Positions 26,409-35,857 of a DNA stretch of 64,000 nucleotides are shown here, in pieces. Below the pieces are notes generated by a model. It did not search any database. It had not been told where the DNA came from and saw only the letters and a program-made list of their open reading frames with translations. The number at the start of each line of letters is the position of its first letter. The first letter of the stretch is position 1. Origin of the DNA: Alphaproteobacteria bacterium (GTDB lineage: Bacteria; Pseudomonadota; Alphaproteobacteria; Micavibrionales; Micavibrionaceae). A program made the position numbers and the translations under genes. The stretch spans positions 27,501-91,500 of the forward strand of contig JAGNKE010000002.1 of NCBI GenBank assembly GCA_018000295.1, read 5' to 3'.

Positions 26409-26936
26409 TTACGCTTCAATCCTCTCCTTCAGCCTCCTGTAAAACCCAGCCCGCCTCCGGCAAAGCTCAAACGCACCCGCTAAAGCCGCTGCCCCGAAAA
26501 CCAGGGCGACCCAGGCCAACCCGAATCCGCCCAGCGCCGCCGAAAGAACCACGACCAGCGGCCCCACCGGAAACAGCGCAAACCCGAACGGGGCAAACCA
26601 CAGATCCCGCCGCGCCCGCTCATAGCGCTTGCGGACCAGAGTCTTCTGCGCCGCCGGATTTTGCTTTTTTTCAACGAGGTGTTGGGCCAGCTTGTGGGCG
26701 CTCCAGTTTTTATCCTCCGCGCCAGCCGCAAAACAAACCCCGGCCTCAAGCTGCAGCGAATCGTAAAAGCGGTTCACCTTCCGCAAGCCCGAAAAACTGC
26801 TCCGCAGACGCTCAAGGCTGCGCCCGCCATCAGTCAGGAAGTCAAGAAACCGCTCCTCCTCGAACCACTGGTCGGGAACATCGCGGTGTTCCGCGAACAC
26901 ACGCAGCACAAGCTCACGCGCCTCTTGCTCGGTCAT
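26409..26936 (-). CDS. Small membrane protein of unknown function
   Basis: This 175-residue protein has an amphipathic N-terminal half and a hydrophobic hairpin near the C-terminus (LFPVGPLVVVLSAALGGFGLAWVALVFGAAAL), followed by a basic cytoplasmic tail (RRRAGFYRRLKERIEA). I see no catalytic motif and no family. It converges with the CDGSH gene and is separated from gapR by a terminator, so it is probably its own transcription unit. Confidence 0.65.
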   Translation of the reverse strand: MTEQEARELVLRVFAEHRDVPDQWFEEERFLDFLTDGGRSLERLRSSFSGLRKVNRFYDSLQLEAGVCFAAGAEDKNWSAHKLAQHLVEKKQNPAAQKTLVRKRYERARRDLWFAPFGFALFPVGPLVVVLSAALGGFGLAWVALVFGAAALAGAFELCRRRAGFYRRLKERIEA

Positions 26937-26989
26937 AGGGGAATTGTAGCGTAATAAAGGAGACTCAGAAATCTCGAATAATCAAATCG

Positions 26990-27023
26990 CAAAAAAACAA
27001 AAAACCCGCCGATACAGCGGGCT
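26990..27023 (-). terminator. Rho-independent terminator of gapR
   Basis: On the minus strand AAGCCCGCTGTATCGGCGGGTTTT folds into a 6-7 bp GC stem followed by a long T-rich tail, 25 bases after the gapR stop. Confidence 0.88.
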
Positions 27024-27047
27024 TCTTTACAAAGAACAACTAAAGCC

Positions 27048-27401
27048 CTAAACCATCCCGATCGCGGACTTATAAAGCTCCAGCAGCTCGTCCGATTCCC
27101 GGCGCTTTTGCTCATCGACCTTGCGGAGGGAGATAATCTTGCGAATCGTCTTCACATCGAACCCCACACCTTTCGCCTCGGCATAGATCTCCTTGATATC
27201 CTCCGCCAAAGCGGCCTTTTCCGCCTCCAGCCGCTCCAGACGGTCGATAAAGGATTGCAACCTCTGCGCTCCGATCCCGGCGACATCGCCCTGCGAAACA
27301 TCGTTCTTGTTCGCGACTTTCTTCTTTGTAACGGGCGCGGTTGCGGACTCCTCTTCCTCGAAATCCTCATCAACGGCGATATTTTTTGCGCTTTCGGCCA
27401 T
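27048..27401 (-). CDS. gapR: GapR-like nucleoid-associated protein (DUF2312)
   Basis: This 117-residue DNA-binding protein has the DUF2312 core: QRLQSFIDRLERLEAEKAALAEDIKEIYAEAKGVGFDVKTIRKIISLRK. In Caulobacter, GapR forms a dimer of dimers around overtwisted DNA and helps replication and transcription. The first 35 residues are an acidic/basic disordered extension. The family is nearly confined to Alphaproteobacteria and their phages, which supports the assignment of the window. Basic residues in the KTIRKIISLRK helix would contact DNA. Confidence 0.92.
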   Translation of the reverse strand: MAESAKNIAVDEDFEEEESATAPVTKKKVANKNDVSQGDVAGIGAQRLQSFIDRLERLEAEKAALAEDIKEIYAEAKGVGFDVKTIRKIISLRKVDEQKRRESDELLELYKSAIGMV

Positions 27402-27508
27402 AACAACACTCCTGATAAATACAAGCTAAAAGGAACAGAATTCTAAGGACTGTTTAAGAAAAATAGCGAGTGACTTAAAAAAGATTTCAACAAGAAAAAC
27501 CAAAACCT

Positions 27509-28234
27509 TTATTTTTTCTTATTTTCAATAATCTTTACATTAAAGGACTCGATCAAAACACTGTGTTCATTAGTTACCCCTTCGGGATACTTGGGAAGAT
27601 CTTTGGTTTTAACCCGCCCCACCTGAACAGTCACAAACATACTTTGCGTAATCGCTTCGCTATCCTGAACAATTTTGTAATCCTTAGCCCCCTTCGTGAC
27701 ATAAGTAACCATCATTCTGACTTTGTACAGCCAACGATAACGCCCTTCGACGTCTCCCTCGTTAAGGATAATAGGAATCTCCTCCGCAAAGGCCTTGATA
27801 TCATACTGTCCCGTATCAAGGGTTTTTAGAAAATTAGCATCCTGAAGAAATTTTAGATAATCCGCCTTTGCGGTCTTGCTTAAGTTAAGAACCTTAAACT
27901 TATATTCTTCTTTGTACTTTGCACTGCTATACGACATAAGATCAGGTAAAGTATCCTCAACCCAATCAGCAATATCGGCGCTGGGACGGTGCCGGATATG
28001 AAGTGGGGTGGAATTCTCGCCAAGAACGCCTTCTACGCTAGGAGCAGTAATAACCTGATCGCCGTCAGCAAAAGGCGCTTGCAGAGTCTCCGAGGGATCA
28101 GGCCTTTTTTCCTTCAATGATGGAAAAAAAAACTCCAACCAGCTATCGGAATAGGCTGGAGAAGATATGAATAAAAAACATGGCAAAAGCGCAAAGAAAT
28201 ACAGATAAGACCTTCCGGGACGTTTTTTTTTCAT
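27509..28234 (-). CDS. Secreted DotI/IcmL-family protein (orphan)
   Basis: This 241-residue protein has a signal peptide (MKKKRPGRSYLYFFALLPCFLFISSPAYS). Residues about 85-235 match the periplasmic IcmL/DotI domain by pattern: WVEDTLPDLMSYSSAKYKEE, LKFLQDANFLKTL, then IPIILNEGDVEGRYRWLYKVRMMVTYV and MFVTVQVGRVKT ... IESFNVKII. In Legionella, DotI is a membrane protein of the type IVB secretion system. Here the protein has a cleavable leader instead of a membrane anchor and there are no dot/icm neighbours. The call comes from recognised spacing of motifs and should be tested by a profile search. Confidence 0.55.
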   Translation of the reverse strand: MKKKRPGRSYLYFFALLPCFLFISSPAYSDSWLEFFFPSLKEKRPDPSETLQAPFADGDQVITAPSVEGVLGENSTPLHIRHRPSADIADWVEDTLPDLMSYSSAKYKEEYKFKVLNLSKTAKADYLKFLQDANFLKTLDTGQYDIKAFAEEIPIILNEGDVEGRYRWLYKVRMMVTYVTKGAKDYKIVQDSEAITQSMFVTVQVGRVKTKDLPKYPEGVTNEHSVLIESFNVKIIENKKK

Positions 28235-28408
28235 AGCACAAAGCACCTGTACCGTTCATATGCACAACCTTGATTTCAACATAATTTAATAAAGCCTGTC
28301 TAGTAGGATAAAATCCCTGACGACAGTTAATCAAAAAATTAAGCATAGCACGATTTTAGCAAGAAAAAAGGACTCGACTTTTCCGGCGGAAACACCAATT
28401 TTAGGGCC

Positions 28409-29767
28409 ATGGGCAAACGGGGCGACAATCTGGAAAAAAACACGCTCGGCGGCCGTCTGGCGCGCTACGGGCGCGTATCCGGGACAATGGCGGGTCTCGC
28501 GGCCCGTCTGGCCGGCGAAAAATACTTGGGAATCAAAATTGAGCGCGAAGAACACGCCCAGAAACTGGTGGAATCTCTGGGCAACCTAAAAGGTCCGCTC
28601 ATGAAGGTCGGGCAGATCCTGTCTACGATCCCCGAAGCTCTCCCCCCCGAATACGCCCAGACCTTCCAGCAGCTCCAGTCCAACGCTCCGCCGATGGGCT
28701 GGCTGTTCGTCCGCCGCCGCATGAAGGCCGAACTGGGCCCGGACTGGGAAAAAAAATTCAAATCCTTCGAAAAGGAAGCCGCCGCCGCAGCCAGTCTGGG
28801 CCAGGTCCACAAGGCCGTCGCGCATGATGATCGCCTGCTCGCCTGCAAGCTGCAATACCCCGATATGCAATCCGCGATCGACGCCGACTTGAACCAACTC
28901 AGGATAATATTTTCCATATACGAACGCTATGATAAAGCCATCCAGACAACCCACATCCATCAGGAACTCTCCGACCGCTTGCGGGAGGAACTGGATTACC
29001 ACCTCGAAGCCCGCCACTGCCGCCTTTATGGTCATATGCTCCGCGATGAGAAAAACGTCCACGTCCCCGAAGTCGTGGAGGAACTCTCAACCGCCCGCCT
29101 CCTGACCAGCACCTGGCTGGAGGGTGAAAAAATCCTGAACTTCAAGGACGCAAGCACAAAAACCCGCAACACCATCGCCCTCAATATGTTCCGCGCCTGG
29201 TATGTCCCGCTCTATAATTACGGCGTCATCCACGGCGACCCGCATCTGGGCAACTACACCGTCCGCAAGGATCTCGCGATCAACCTGCTGGATTTCGGCT
29301 GCATCCGCGTCTTCCCGCCTAAATTCGTCGGGGGTGTGATAAACCTTTACAACGCCCTGATGACAAACGACAACGATCTCGCCGTCCACGCCTACGAAAC
29401 TTGGGGTTTCAACGGCCTCAGCAAGGACCAGATCGAAACCCTGAACATTTGGGCCAATTTCCTCTATGGTCCGGTGATGGAAGACAAGATCAGGCCCATC
29501 GGCGAGGTCTCAAACGGCGTCTATGGCCGCGAAACGGCGGAAATCGTCCATAAAAAGCTCCGGGAAGTCGGCGGCGTGAAGGTGCCTCGCGAATTCGTCT
29601 TCATGGACCGCGCCGCTTTGGGCCTCGGCTCCGTTTTCCTCCACCTGAAGGCGGAAATCAACTGGTACCGCGTTTTTAACGAGTTGATCGAAGGGTTTGA
29701 TGAGAAGAAAATGGGCAGCACCCAAAAGGATGCCTTGAAAAAATTTTCTATCCCGGTAGGCGCCTAG
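28409..29767 (+). CDS. ABC1/UbiB (COQ8-like) atypical protein kinase family
   Basis: The 452-residue protein has all ABC1 hallmarks: the KxGQ motif (LMKVGQILSTIPEALPPEYAQ), an Ala-rich loop replacing the P-loop (EAAAAASLGQVHKA), the lysine in LLACKLQYPDM, and the metal-binding HGDPHLGNYTV and LLDFGCIRVF. Family members act as ATPases that support ubiquinone synthesis. UbiB proteins usually carry C-terminal membrane helices, but none is clear here, so this resembles the soluble COQ8-type group. It is not next to ubi genes. Confidence 0.88.
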   Translation: MGKRGDNLEKNTLGGRLARYGRVSGTMAGLAARLAGEKYLGIKIEREEHAQKLVESLGNLKGPLMKVGQILSTIPEALPPEYAQTFQQLQSNAPPMGWLFVRRRMKAELGPDWEKKFKSFEKEAAAAASLGQVHKAVAHDDRLLACKLQYPDMQSAIDADLNQLRIIFSIYERYDKAIQTTHIHQELSDRLREELDYHLEARHCRLYGHMLRDEKNVHVPEVVEELSTARLLTSTWLEGEKILNFKDASTKTRNTIALNMFRAWYVPLYNYGVIHGDPHLGNYTVRKDLAINLLDFGCIRVFPPKFVGGVINLYNALMTNDNDLAVHAYETWGFNGLSKDQIETLNIWANFLYGPVMEDKIRPIGEVSNGVYGRETAEIVHKKLREVGGVKVPREFVFMDRAALGLGSVFLHLKAEINWYRVFNELIEGFDEKKMGSTQKDALKKFSIPVGA

Positions 29768-29841
29768 AAAAATTTTTCTCAAAAAAAATGAGAACTGCGA
29801 TAATAGAAAACAACAAAGGAAAAATTGAGGAATACACTGTC

Positions 29842-31206
29842 ATGAAAACCAAACTCCTGAATTTTTTATTTCTGGCTATAGCCTTCTTTGCTACGGCAGC
29901 TCACGCCTTCTTTGGGTCAAGCGGTCCAAACCCCAATCTGGAAAAAATCAAGGTAATCCGCCAGGAGGTTCTCACAAGCACACAAGAAATATGGAAATCC
30001 ATTGAGACCGAAACATCAAAGCTCAGAGCAGTGCACCAGCAAATTGATCAATTCACCCCGGAAAAAGTTAATGCCCTGTCGTTAAAACTGATTATGAACG
30101 AAATGGAAAAGCGTCAGGTCTGGGCACAAAAATTTGACGAACTGGCAGACTTCTTAAAACACGAATACAATCAAATCCCCCAAAAAGTCTCCTCAGCTAC
30201 CGACATGGCCCCGGTTTTTCGGGATATGGTTCTAAACCACTACGAGAGCGAATTCGTTGAAACAGCAAAAAAAACAGGATACATCTACCTGACAAAAGCT
30301 AAAACCATAAACAACCTGATATACGATTTCTATAAAAAGCTGGCGGAAACACGTTTTCCCAAGGAACTGGGATCCAGCGCCGCACCGGAAAATATAAGCT
30401 TAGAAAATTTAAACGCTTTTAAGGGCGCTCTCACACTGGAAATGTGGGAAAACGCGAACGGGGATAAAAAGGAATTTGATGAGTTTGTTTCGCACTTCCA
30501 TTTTAACCCGGCCGAGGACAGCGTCTACTATCAGGCGGCAACCCAATTATATATGCGTAATCCTGAGCTACAAAAGCAGCTTCAGGATAGCTTTATTGCA
30601 TCCTTCTTTAGTGACGGACTTTTAAAAGCGGAAACAGACCTGAAATATAAAATTATACCTGTTATGAACACGGAGCTACCCACAGCTCTGCCCAAAGCCT
30701 CTGGACAAGCACTCGAAAAATTCGCCCGGGAAAGTATGGATGTGCTGAAAGGCTTTTACTCGAGCCCATCGGGTGCGGATACAAAATTTTGCCTTGTTTT
30801 CGCAGATGCCAGAGAGTTTGTAGGAATCGACTACAATCAGATTTTGAATCTGTATTTTCACAAGGACACGCCTTGGCAGATCGGCTTTTTTCAGGCCGTA
30901 AACGATGTTTTGTTTTCGGCGCAAACCAAACCCGAAACATACAAATCCAAACTCGGCGAAGCCGAAAACTTGCTGCGTTTGGCAAAAAAGGCGGCAGTGT
31001 CGTCTGTATCTGAGAACACCCATTATAAGAAACTATTGGGTAAAAACAAATATAGTCCCCGGCGATTCTGCTTTTTAAGATACACGCTTTTGTCGGAGCT
31101 TCTGAAACTCCCAGAGCCCTCGAGAGAAGACGCGCTGAGGATGCTTTACACAAACGAGGCAACTGTAAAACCGATCAGCTCTCCAAGTCCGAAGAAAAAA
31201 AAATAA
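29842..31206 (+). CDS. Secreted helical protein of unknown function
   Basis: This 454-residue protein is counted from the ATG at 29842, which begins a signal peptide (MKTKLLNFLFLAIAFFATAAHAF). The remainder is mostly helical with polar surfaces and no cysteine-rich or repeat motif. The base composition is more AT-rich than its neighbours. The C-terminus is Lys-rich (SPSPKKKK). I recognise no family. It lies between a COQ8-like gene and a PQQ-propeller-like gene on the same strand. Confidence 0.65.
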   Translation: MKTKLLNFLFLAIAFFATAAHAFFGSSGPNPNLEKIKVIRQEVLTSTQEIWKSIETETSKLRAVHQQIDQFTPEKVNALSLKLIMNEMEKRQVWAQKFDELADFLKHEYNQIPQKVSSATDMAPVFRDMVLNHYESEFVETAKKTGYIYLTKAKTINNLIYDFYKKLAETRFPKELGSSAAPENISLENLNAFKGALTLEMWENANGDKKEFDEFVSHFHFNPAEDSVYYQAATQLYMRNPELQKQLQDSFIASFFSDGLLKAETDLKYKIIPVMNTELPTALPKASGQALEKFARESMDVLKGFYSSPSGADTKFCLVFADAREFVGIDYNQILNLYFHKDTPWQIGFFQAVNDVLFSAQTKPETYKSKLGEAENLLRLAKKAAVSSVSENTHYKKLLGKNKYSPRRFCFLRYTLLSELLKLPEPSREDALRMLYTNEATVKPISSPSPKKKK

Positions 31207-31301
31207 CCCATACAAAAATCTGACATTAAGCTTCAATACCGTTAATTTATCACTGAACATTTAAGAGAGAATTCGCTACATAAAACGGTTATGATGGACG
31301 A

Positions 31302-32693
31302 ATGAATGCCTCCTTCATTTTGTTGTCTCTGCTCATCCTTTTTGGGTTCATTTTAGGATTTTTTGGCCTGACCGCCCATTACCTGCAGATTCCAACTCGA
31401 GCAAGAATGCTTGTTGTGTCTGTGGCTTGCATTCTGTTTAGCTTGGGCATCGCTATAAACAATTTCAAAGACCCCCTGCAAGAAGAAGGCATCTTGACAA
31501 TTCCTAGATTGGGCTTCCCTTTGCCCAGAGAATACAGGACACCCTCTCAATCATTATCCTTGCAGAGACAGAAGAAATTTACAGAGATAAAAAAAATAAG
31601 CCTGCCCTCAGCGGCTTCCGCACCGCCCGTCCTCTGGAAGGATCTGCTGATTTTTGGAACCGAAGATTCGGTCGTGCGCGCCCTGTCGCGCACCAGCGGC
31701 GAACCGGTCTGGACGCTGACAATAAAAAACCCTCTATCGGTTTTGGGCCTCAGCGCAATAGACGGCAAGCTGTTCGCGGGAGAAAAGGAGAACTCCACAG
31801 GTTCCTCAAACTTCTATTGCATCGAGGCCCAAACAGGAAAAGTGCTATGGATGGTCTCTCTTCTGGGCGGAGCCAAAACTAACCCCTCTGCGGATAAAAG
31901 TATCGGGTTGCTGCTCATCGGCACCACTACAGGCGCCTCCCTTGCTCTTCATTACGCCTCCGGCGAGAAGCATTGGAAAACCGAATTAGGACCGCTGGTG
32001 GCTGAGACGATGTTTTTTAATAAAAAGGCATTCATTCTTTCAAACAGGTCCGACCTTCCGGGAAAAACAGCGCTAAGAGCCCTTGTAACCAACAACAGCC
32101 GTGAATACTGGCATACTTTCCTTGAGGGCGAACCAATGGACCTGATCGCCATCGACGAGAAAACCGATGCACTGCTGATATTGACGATGCAACACAGACC
32201 CACCGAAGACGCCGATCCCCAAAAAGCATGGATTCAGATGATGATACACAATGGCAAGATGAGATGGAGAGCCGAAGTCCCGCCGGATACCCTGCCCTCC
32301 CTGCTCTACTCCTCCAGAGAAAAGCTAGTGGTATTCACCACGCGGAGCGGCTTCATGATCGCGCTCAACATTTACGACGGAAAGGAACTCTGGAGAGCCG
32401 AGGTCGGCAAGGAAACGCGCAGCGGTCCAAGCCTTTTTTTCCCTTTGAGCAACCCGATAATTGCCGCAGTGTCCCATGATGGGGTTTTCTCGTTACGCAG
32501 GGCACACGACGGCAAGGAAATAGCCCGCAGCACATTAGAACCGGGCGCAACAGTCCCCCCGGTCATGAGCGAAGATTCGGCCTATGTGTTGACCCCCGGC
32601 CACCTCCATATTTTCGGCGGCCTGATGTCGCTGAAGGATAAACCAAGCACTACACCAACAAAACCCATCAGCCAGCCAGCGGAGAAGAAGTAA
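31302..32693 (+). CDS. Membrane-anchored PQQ-repeat/BamB-like beta-propeller protein
   Basis: The 463-residue protein starts with two hydrophobic segments (ILLSLLILFGFILGFFGLTA and LVVSVACILFSLGIAINNF), so it stays in the inner membrane. The rest shows quinoprotein-type propeller repeats: SRTSGEPVWTLTIK, EAQTGKVLWMVSLLGG, HYASGEKHWKTELG, NIYDGKELWRAEVG and RAHDGKEIARSTLE. Such propellers serve in envelope assembly (BamB) or, with PQQ, in dehydrogenases. No dehydrogenase motif is visible, so a scaffold role is more likely. The function is not known. Confidence 0.75.
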   Translation: MNASFILLSLLILFGFILGFFGLTAHYLQIPTRARMLVVSVACILFSLGIAINNFKDPLQEEGILTIPRLGFPLPREYRTPSQSLSLQRQKKFTEIKKISLPSAASAPPVLWKDLLIFGTEDSVVRALSRTSGEPVWTLTIKNPLSVLGLSAIDGKLFAGEKENSTGSSNFYCIEAQTGKVLWMVSLLGGAKTNPSADKSIGLLLIGTTTGASLALHYASGEKHWKTELGPLVAETMFFNKKAFILSNRSDLPGKTALRALVTNNSREYWHTFLEGEPMDLIAIDEKTDALLILTMQHRPTEDADPQKAWIQMMIHNGKMRWRAEVPPDTLPSLLYSSREKLVVFTTRSGFMIALNIYDGKELWRAEVGKETRSGPSLFFPLSNPIIAAVSHDGVFSLRRAHDGKEIARSTLEPGATVPPVMSEDSAYVLTPGHLHIFGGLMSLKDKPSTTPTKPISQPAEKK

Positions 32694-32715
32694 AAGAATC
32701 TAGCAGATTTTAAAA

Positions 32716-34509
32716 TTAACGCTCCTGCCAGATCAACGCCTCATCCTTCGGCCAACTCACGGTCCAGCCGAAATTGACGGTCGTCTCCTGCTGTGGCTCC
32801 AAAGTCCCGGACCAGTGTGTCGCCCCCTGCACTTGATCGTAATCCTTATCGTAACCCGCTGTGGTCTTATCGTTCAGGATGTCCACGACGATCCGTTCGT
32901 CTTTCGACGAAGGAATGACCTCCACCACTTCATATCGAACTGGATATTTATTAAGGTTCTTGATAACCGTCGAGAAATCCTTTTCCGTCACGCTGGATTT
33001 GGCGATCAGTCCTGTTTCTGCCGTCTGGTCCTTGAGCATATTCCGTTTGACCGTCACGCCGTCATCAACCCCGAAAAACACTTTACCTTCCTCGCCGGGC
33101 CGGATCAGGTCGTGTATGTAGCTTTGGCCGATGAACGCGCCGTCTCGGAAAAGATTCACCTGCCCCGGCAGGATCGGCGTATCGCCCTTTAGCTTGATTT
33201 TAGCCACGATATAAGCCTCGGTGGTGATTTGCGGCTTGATCTGGACAAAAAGCTCTGGTTCCGCTCTCACTTCTCCGATGGAAAGCTTCGTCTGCGCCCC
33301 GTCCGATTTGACGGTTGCGGGGCCGGTCACCTTATATTCACCGACAAAACCGCCGGTATTGATCTGTGAAACCACCGGAGCGGGCGTCACATCCCTCAAA
33401 ACACGCTCCTCCTGCAGGCGTCTCCATCGGTGTAGAGGGTCTTCACCACCGCCACCTTCTTCCGGCAACTGCAAACGGTCCGTAGGGGTCTCCACAGGGA
33501 CAGGCATGGTACTGTGACCCTCCCGGACAGCTTTTTCAAAGGCAGCTTCCTCTGCGTCTTCATCAGCCTGAATGTAGGATGGGGAGGCTTCCCCCGCGCC
33601 GGGGGCGGGAGGCTTATAAACAGATAACCACACGGAGGTTGTTTCCGGCAGCGCCGCACCCTGTCCCGGCTGCGCCGTGGACAGCGTCAGAGCGATATCC
33701 TGCCAGTCTTCCCCGCTATTCTGCCAGACCGACCCGTAATGAATGAAGTCCAGTTTTTTCGATTTCATATCGAGCCGCGCATCATAGATCGGCGCCCAGC
33801 CGACATTCGACACTTGATAGCTGAGAACGACATTCAGCGTCGTCTTTTGATCGGTTTCGAAAGGAACGGTGACCGTATGGCTTTGCTTGTTCCCGCCGCG
33901 AACTTGGCGTAAATCCGCATTGATCTTGGCGATTTTATTGTTTGAATCCAGTATTTTTGCATCTACGGCCAGTCCGGCCTTGAGATTGTCCAGAATCTTA
34001 GCGGACAGTCCGTCCGAAGCGGTGACCCAGGTATTATAATTAAGCGCCATCGCATCGGGGTTTTGCCCCTGCCCGAAAAAGACCTGCCGCGCCCATGTTT
34101 TAAGAAATTCGTTCGCCTCCGTAAGCGCTGCCTTTTCGGCTTCATAGGCTTTGATCGCGGCTTTTTCCTGCAACAGCAGATCGCTGAGTTCCTGCACTCG
34201 TGGAACCGTGAATTCCTCGGACGTATCACGTTTATGCGTAAGAGCGCCGAAAACGACACGCGCCTCCGAATGTCCGCTGACCCGCAGAGAGTTGGTGAAA
34301 AGCCCAAGCGGAAGCCCCTTGAAAACCAGATTATGCGCCCCCGCCGGAATCTCGATTTTCGCCTCGCGTGTGACGGTCGCCCGGTCGCTGTATACAACGG
34401 CGGACTTGATCGCGCTCTCAACCGGAAGATCCTCGGCCCGGACAGCGGTAGGAACCAGAACCCACGAAACGGCAAAACACAGGAAAGTACGGCGAATGAA
34501 AAAGCTCAT
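32716..34509 (-). CDS. DUF4139 / mucoidy inhibitor MuiA-family secreted protein
   Basis: This 597-residue exported protein has a signal peptide (FIRRTFLCFAVSWVLVPTAVRA). The N-terminal DUF4140-like part reads SAVVYSDRATVTREAKIEIPAGAHNLVFKGLP, then a coiled-coil region (VQELSDLLLQEKAAIKAYEAEKAALTEANEF). The DUF4139 region follows (VVLSYQVSNVGWAPIYDARLDM) and continues to the C-terminus (NFGWTVSWPKDEALIWQER). This order is typical of the family. The molecular function is unknown; the name comes from a mucoidy phenotype. I start at the ATG at 34509. It marks the last clearly backbone gene before the accessory island. Confidence 0.88.
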   Translation of the reverse strand: MSFFIRRTFLCFAVSWVLVPTAVRAEDLPVESAIKSAVVYSDRATVTREAKIEIPAGAHNLVFKGLPLGLFTNSLRVSGHSEARVVFGALTHKRDTSEEFTVPRVQELSDLLLQEKAAIKAYEAEKAALTEANEFLKTWARQVFFGQGQNPDAMALNYNTWVTASDGLSAKILDNLKAGLAVDAKILDSNNKIAKINADLRQVRGGNKQSHTVTVPFETDQKTTLNVVLSYQVSNVGWAPIYDARLDMKSKKLDFIHYGSVWQNSGEDWQDIALTLSTAQPGQGAALPETTSVWLSVYKPPAPGAGEASPSYIQADEDAEEAAFEKAVREGHSTMPVPVETPTDRLQLPEEGGGGEDPLHRWRRLQEERVLRDVTPAPVVSQINTGGFVGEYKVTGPATVKSDGAQTKLSIGEVRAEPELFVQIKPQITTEAYIVAKIKLKGDTPILPGQVNLFRDGAFIGQSYIHDLIRPGEEGKVFFGVDDGVTVKRNMLKDQTAETGLIAKSSVTEKDFSTVIKNLNKYPVRYEVVEVIPSSKDERIVVDILNDKTTAGYDKDYDQVQGATHWSGTLEPQQETTVNFGWTVSWPKDEALIWQER

Positions 34510-34593
34510 GACCACGGCCCCCGATAAAATGGAAAGTTACATAAGACTAGAGGATAAAAGCTGACGTAGCAAGGATCCGGGGATGGGGTGTCG

Positions 34594-35808
34594 TTACTTC
34601 TTCAAGGCCGAAAGTGCCTTGTCAAAGACAGGGATGGTCTCCTTGGCGTATTTCTCAATCTGCTTAACGACCTTTTCAAAAGACTCCTGCGAGTCGTCCT
34701 GATCCTCGTCTTCAATTCTGATGCTTTCACTTCCGAGCCGCGTAAATTGCTCGGTGAACTTTTTCCTTTTGCTCAACGGCACACCGCCTTCAATCAGTGT
34801 ATTATAGTAAAGCTGCCGAACATCCTGTCTTCCCGGCCCGAGTACAAAGCGCATTCTTAGACGCGCCCTCTTGCGGTCGAGTTCAAATTCAAGGAGCATA
34901 AGCCTATTGCTTCTCCAATCCTCGACGCTTTGAAAGTCAGGGAGGCTGTCCCATTCCTCGACAGCGAAGGACATAAGTGTAGCCGAGCTAATGTCGCAAA
35001 CAACCCGCAAATCTGATGCCTCCGCCATCTTTGCGGCAATTTTCTCTCGTTCTTTATAAAGCTGTCCAAACAGACCACCAACATCGTCTGGCTGATATTT
35101 CATCAGAAATTCAAGCGCCCCACGATGCTGACTCCAAAGTTTTTCTGCCAATTCTTCCTGATTCTTGTCCGTCAAATGATGCCTCCGTAACATTGCTAAA
35201 TAAGCAGAGAGCAGACTACGCGCATCGGAAGCACCCTGCTGCTTCTGAACAACGCTGTCCAGTTCCTGCGCCACCTCAGCCAAACCAAGAGTGATCCAGC
35301 CTATCCCGTCTTCATCGCTGGCATCGTCGGTATTCTTGGTGAGGAAGATAAAAAGATGCCTCCAACCATTTGCTTCAGGCCATTGCTCCTTAACAACTTC
35401 GCGGTAGCGTCGCAACTGACCGCTATGCTCCCCGGAGTCGATCTTCAACTCAATAACCAGAATAAGCTTTGCCTCGTTAACGATTGCAAGCAAATCTATG
35501 CGATGCCATTCCCGGCGTATCTGCGCTTTCTCAAAATCCATGAGGTGGACATCAAGAGGTGTGATGCCGCCTTCGGCTACGCCCCCCTGCACACGAGCGA
35601 CCGCACGCATCAACGCACGTAGACACTCAGAGCCAAATCCATGCGGCCTATGGGGATCAAGGCAGTATGCAAGGAAATGTCCGTGCCGAACCTCTTGCCG
35701 CACCATTCCCACAGCCTCAAATGGACAGAATACGTCAAGGGATTTCTCGATAGCCTCGAAATCAGGATTGGCAATCAGCAACGCTTCCAACAAAGCTTCT
35801 TCAATCAC
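34594..35808 (-). CDS. PD-(D/E)XK nuclease superfamily protein
   Basis: This protein has about 404 residues. The likely active site is HRIDLLAIVNEAKLILVIELKIDSGE, that is D followed by a strand and ExK, the PD-(D/E)XK core, with a following QLRRYREVV helix. The second half has ELDRKRARLRMRFVLGPG and a charged C-terminus. I use GTG at 35808 (or 35811), since GGGGAAG lies just upstream and a TATAAT box lies at 35852-35857; the longer ATG frame would run through the structured non-coding region. The gene sits between a backbone gene and the PIN operon, which suggests a defence or mobile-element role. Confidence 0.7.
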   Translation of the reverse strand: MIEEALLEALLIANPDFEAIEKSLDVFCPFEAVGMVRQEVRHGHFLAYCLDPHRPHGFGSECLRALMRAVARVQGGVAEGGITPLDVHLMDFEKAQIRREWHRIDLLAIVNEAKLILVIELKIDSGEHSGQLRRYREVVKEQWPEANGWRHLFIFLTKNTDDASDEDGIGWITLGLAEVAQELDSVVQKQQGASDARSLLSAYLAMLRRHHLTDKNQEELAEKLWSQHRGALEFLMKYQPDDVGGLFGQLYKEREKIAAKMAEASDLRVVCDISSATLMSFAVEEWDSLPDFQSVEDWRSNRLMLLEFELDRKRARLRMRFVLGPGRQDVRQLYYNTLIEGGVPLSKRKKFTEQFTRLGSESIRIEDEDQDDSQESFEKVVKQIEKYAKETIPVFDKALSALKK

Positions 35809-35851
35809 CACTGCTTCCCCACACAAAGTTTTTTGGAGAAATAAAATTTGT

Positions 35852-35857
35852 ATTATA
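35852..35857 (-). promoter_or_regulatory. Candidate -10 box of the PD-(D/E)XK nuclease gene
   Basis: A perfect TATAAT on the minus strand stands about 40 bases before the GTG start. The -35 region is not recognisable. Confidence 0.4.
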
